DNA of 64,000 bases, from assembly GCF_001610835.1 (NCBI RefSeq), contig NZ_CP011270.1:1736001-1800000 (forward strand), written 5' to 3'. The stretch is from Planctomyces sp. SH-PL14 (GTDB lineage Bacteria; Planctomycetota; Planctomycetia; Planctomycetales; Planctomycetaceae). The notes beneath the pieces are model-generated. The model saw only the letters and a program-made list of their open reading frames with translations, searched no databases and was not told the origin of the DNA. How positions within the stretch are numbered: position 1 is the first letter of the stretch; each line of letters begins with the position of its first letter. Of the stretch, positions 61,169-64,000 are shown piece after piece. A program made the translations under genes and the position numbers.

Positions 61169-63697
61169 TCAGAGCCGGTGGAGGAACTCGTTCGAGGAGA
61201 GGACGGCATGGCAAAGCTCAGTCCAGGCAGCGAGCTCGGCGTCCGGTCGGTCCTTCAGCAGCGGAGTCAGCGTGGTCAGGAACGCCGCGGCGTCCTCCGC
61301 CTCGGCGGGCGTGATCGGACGGTTGAGAACCCGCAGCCAGAGCTCGCGAAGACGCAGCTCGGTGCCCGTGGCCTCCGAAGTCAGCCGCTTCGCCAGGGCC
61401 GCCGCCCGTTTGCGGACGAGGTCGCTGTTGAGGAGGAACAGAGCCTGCGTCGCCACCACGGTCTGGGACCGCTGCCCCGCCATCTGGGCGGGCTGCGTGA
61501 AGTCGAACACATCGCGGAACTTGCCCGGTCCCTCCTGCGCTACACGGATCACCGGCAGGTAAACGGTCCGTTCGAATTCCTGCGACGGCCGGAACTTTCG
61601 CAGCGCGAAGGCGGGCGGATTCACCGCCTGCGGCTCCAGCGAATTGCTGTTCTCCGGATATTCGAGCGGCAACCCTGGCCCTCCGGCACTGGCGAGGAGC
61701 TCGCCGCTCACCGCCAGGAGCGAATCCCGCAGCGCCTCGGCGTCGAGCCGCTGCCGGTTCATCCGCCAGTAGAGCCGGTTCTCGGGATCGACCTCCGCCG
61801 CGCGATGATCGGGACCGCTCCCCATGCGGTAGGCGCGGCTCAGCGTCAGCTCGCGGAGGAGCTGCTTCTGCGACCAGCCGCCGCGCATGAAACGCGTCGC
61901 CAGATGATCGAGCAGTTCCGGATGCGAGGGACGCTCGCCCCGCGTTCCGAAGTAGTCGACGGACCGCACGATTCCCACCCCGAACAGCTTCTGCCAGGTG
62001 CGATTGACCGTGACCCGTGCCGTCAGCGGATGCCGCTCGTCGGCGAGCCAGTCCGCCAGCTCTCGCCGGCCGCTCTGCCCCGCAGGGATCGAAGGAGATT
62101 CACTCCAGGCCGCCACGCGCATCACGCCGCGGGGAACCGTCGCCCCCGGCGCGTACGGATTGCCGCGGATGTAAATGGGCATGTCCCCGACCTGCGCCGC
62201 ATCCTGCACGCCGAACGCCTTGGGAACCGTGGGAGCAAAGAACGTGGCATGCGTGATCCGCCCCGGGTACCCCCGCAGCCGGCCGGCAATCTCGTCCCGC
62301 TTGCGGGTCAGGCCATCCTTGTCCGCTTCGGGCTGCTTGAGCTGCTCCTCGATCGCCGCCTGCTCCTTCTCCAGCTCCGCCCGTTCGGCCTGCAGGCGGT
62401 CCATTGCCGCCTGGTGCTCGGCGGTCCGCCGCTCGCGGTCCGCCGTCTGCTCCGGCGTCTCGGGCAGCTCGACGACCTGGATCCCGCTCCAGATGCCGTT
62501 CGGAATCCGGCAGGTCGAGACCGTACTTCGCAACATCCCGGCGATGCCGTAGTAGTCCTGAACGCCGATCGGATCGAACTTGTGATCATGGCAGCGGACG
62601 CAACCGAGCGTCATCCCCATGAAGGTTTGCCCGATTTTGTTGACCTGCTGGTCAATGTGATCGGTTTCCATCTTGAGCTTGTCGGGATTCACGATCTCGA
62701 CGTCGCCGAGGACGAGGAAACCGGTCGCCACAAGGTTGGCCGCCCGCTCGGCGGGGGAGTCGTAGGGAAGCAGGTCCCCGGCGATCTGTTCCCGAAGGAA
62801 GCGATCGAACGGCTTGTCGGCGTTGAAGGCGTCGATGAGGTAGTCGCGATACCGCCATGCATGCTCCGCGAAGACGCTGTTCGACGTTCCAACCTGATCG
62901 GCGTACCCCGTCAGGTCGAGCCAGTGCCGGGCCCACCGCTCCCCGAAGGCACGCGAGCCGAGCAGGCGATCCACGACGACTTCATATGCCCGCGGGGATT
63001 CGTCACCCAGGAACCGCTCGATCTCCTCCGGAGACGGCGGCAGCCCCGTCAGGTCCAGGCTGACGCGTCGCAGCCACGTGGCGCGGTCGGCGTCCTCAAC
63101 TGGCTTCAGGTCCGCGGCATCGAGCTTCGCCAGCAGGAACCGGTCCAGCGGATCGAGCGGCCACGTTGCGTCACGCACCTCGGGGGGAGCGGGATCGGCG
63201 ACCGGCTGGAACGCCCAGTGCCGGCGTCCCTCTTCAATGTCGATCGTCCGCTCCGGCTTCGCCCCGCTCCCTTCACGGGGATCGAAGGCGCCGGCGGCGA
63301 TCCAGGCTTCAAAGTCCCGAATGATCGCCTCGGAGAGTTTTCCCTTCGGAGGCATCTCGACGTCGTCATATCGGAGGGCTTTGACCAGCAGGCTCTCCGC
63401 CGCGTTTCCGGGGATCACCGCCGCCCCGCTGTCGCCCCCTTTCCGCAGCCCTTCCCGGTGGTCGACCCGCAGGCCCCCCTGAACGATCTTGGAGTCCGCG
63501 GCGTGGCACTCGTAGCAGTGCTCCACGAGAACCGGGCGGATCTTGGTCTCAAAGAACGCCTGTTGCGCGGCCGGGTCCGCCGGCGGGGCAGTCGTTGCCG
63601 AAGCGTCTGTTGGCGGGGTCTCGGCACGAATCACGGTTCCGAACAGGCCGAGGGCGGTTATCGCCACGCCGAAGAGTTTGACTTGCCATCGTCTCAT
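61169..63697 (-). CDS. Secreted PSCyt1-DUF1549-DUF1553 protein
   Basis: An 842-residue exported protein. It has a signal peptide (VKLFGVAITALGLFGTVIRA), PSCyt1 with CYECH (C61-C64-H65) and the DDVEMPPKGKL ligand region. DUF1549 shows LRRVSLDLTGLPPSPEE and a second heme-type CVRCHDH. A coiled-coil Glu/Gln-rich stretch (~430-480: HQAAMDRLQAERAELEKEQAAIEEQ) precedes DUF1553 (ARVTVNRTWQKLFGVGIVRSVDYFG and LFLLNSDLVRKRAAAL). Unlike the 957-residue homologue, it has no inserted carbohydrate-type domain. Its ATG overlaps the stop codon of the FCD regulator gene (ATGA), so the two are translationally coupled; DUF1501 follows 40 bp later. Electron-transfer function is inferred from the heme sites. Confidence 0.93.
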   Translation of the reverse strand: MRRWQVKLFGVAITALGLFGTVIRAETPPTDASATTAPPADPAAQQAFFETKIRPVLVEHCYECHAADSKIVQGGLRVDHREGLRKGGDSGAAVIPGNAAESLLVKALRYDDVEMPPKGKLSEAIIRDFEAWIAAGAFDPREGSGAKPERTIDIEEGRRHWAFQPVADPAPPEVRDATWPLDPLDRFLLAKLDAADLKPVEDADRATWLRRVSLDLTGLPPSPEEIERFLGDESPRAYEVVVDRLLGSRAFGERWARHWLDLTGYADQVGTSNSVFAEHAWRYRDYLIDAFNADKPFDRFLREQIAGDLLPYDSPAERAANLVATGFLVLGDVEIVNPDKLKMETDHIDQQVNKIGQTFMGMTLGCVRCHDHKFDPIGVQDYYGIAGMLRSTVSTCRIPNGIWSGIQVVELPETPEQTADRERRTAEHQAAMDRLQAERAELEKEQAAIEEQLKQPEADKDGLTRKRDEIAGRLRGYPGRITHATFFAPTVPKAFGVQDAAQVGDMPIYIRGNPYAPGATVPRGVMRVAAWSESPSIPAGQSGRRELADWLADERHPLTARVTVNRTWQKLFGVGIVRSVDYFGTRGERPSHPELLDHLATRFMRGGWSQKQLLRELTLSRAYRMGSGPDHRAAEVDPENRLYWRMNRQRLDAEALRDSLLAVSGELLASAGGPGLPLEYPENSNSLEPQAVNPPAFALRKFRPSQEFERTVYLPVIRVAQEGPGKFRDVFDFTQPAQMAGQRSQTVVATQALFLLNSDLVRKRAAALAKRLTSEATGTELRLRELWLRVLNRPITPAEAEDAAAFLTTLTPLLKDRPDAELAAWTELCHAVLSSNEFLHRL

Positions 63698-64000
63698 GAC
63701 GCCGCCCCCTCGCTGGCGAGGCGTTCCAGAACCGCCTGCATGTGCTGCCGCATCGCCCGCTCGGCGGCGTCCGGATCGTGCTCGCGGACTCCCTTCAGGA
63801 TCGCCCGGTGCAGCCGGCGGCCGAGCTGGTTGTCGGCGGGCGAGGGAGTGGTGCGGGCCATCTGCGTCAGCATGAACTCGTAGGTGACTTCCATCAGATT
63901 CCGCATCAGCGGATTGCCGGCGATCTCGATGAGCCGGCGATGGAACCGGAAGTCAATTTCCAGTGCCTCGGCGTAGGAGAGGGTGTCGTCGTCCAGCCGT
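63694..64000 (-). CDS. FCD-domain (FadR/GntR-type) regulator, C-terminal part
   Basis: About 102 residues before the stop; the gene begins beyond the window. The visible sequence is the end of an FCD ligand-binding domain: DTLSYAEALEIDFRFHRRLIEIAGNPLMRNLM, then MARTTPSPADNQLGRRLHRAILKGVREHDPDAAERAMRQHMQAVLERL. The D-x3-H (DFRFHR) and the later HRAIL...GVREHDPDAAERAMRQHM positions are the metal- and ligand-binding histidines of the family. FCD regulators commonly respond to organic or sugar acids. The stop codon overlaps the start of the PSCyt1 gene by 4 bp, so it probably controls that operon. The DNA-binding half is outside the window. Confidence 0.88.
   Translation of the reverse strand, partial: RLDDDTLSYAEALEIDFRFHRRLIEIAGNPLMRNLMEVTYEFMLTQMARTTPSPADNQLGRRLHRAILKGVREHDPDAAERAMRQHMQAVLERLASEGAAS

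Overview
The window is GC-rich bacterial DNA from a member of the Planctomycetota, most likely a Planctomycetales/Planctomyces-type organism. The main evidence is gene content. There are three DUF1501 proteins with Tat-type leaders and two giant secreted PSCyt1-DUF1549-DUF1553 c-type cytochrome proteins. There is also an alginate-export-type porin, a BON protein with a Gly/Gln/Tyr tail, and housekeeping genes scattered among unrelated neighbours. Many start codons have no recognisable Shine-Dalgarno sequence. No rRNA, tRNA, CRISPR array or intact insertion sequence was seen.

Layout. 1-8.7 kb: the 3' end of lepA, a lone DUF1501 gene, gltX, a PolA-like 5'-3' exonuclease with no polymerase domain, selO and three small genes. 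8.8-16.1 kb: an ABC exporter, a three-gene operon (GT2, LAB_N, GT39) resembling the arn lipid A modification system, rsgA and an FHA protein. 16.5-24.7 kb: a SET protein, thiC, two unknown genes, aroC, a large membrane protein and rsmD. 25-33 kb: a BON protein with a clear terminator, a secreted Dabb protein, a beta-propeller-like membrane protein, purU, a CBS protein and an S15/CocE hydrolase. 33.6-37.3 kb: dnaE. 37.3-40.6 kb: an accessory island with a broken RAYT transposase, DUF1883, an unknown 76-residue protein, a GIY-YIG protein, an ORF-poor kilobase with two terminators, and a terminase-small-subunit-like gene carrying an internal duplication. 40.8-51 kb: an aquaporin-family channel, an RlmI-like methyltransferase, a toxin-antitoxin pair, an EamA transporter, a PSCyt1/DUF1501 operon and an AI-2E-family permease. 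51.5-56 kb: MarR-MacA-MacB. 56-64 kb: an aldo/keto reductase, the porin, and an FCD-regulator/PSCyt1/DUF1501 operon cut by the window end.

The most striking feature is not a gene. A repeat of about 330 bp occurs in ten full-length or nearly full-length copies plus one half copy and one decayed trace, on both strands and almost always intergenic. Each copy has inverted ends and nested hairpins whose stems change in a compensating way between copies. This suggests a structured mobile element or a structured RNA, and it is reported as the main finding. Two further small palindromic repeat families (CACCAAG-type and CACAGATG-type) occur twice each.
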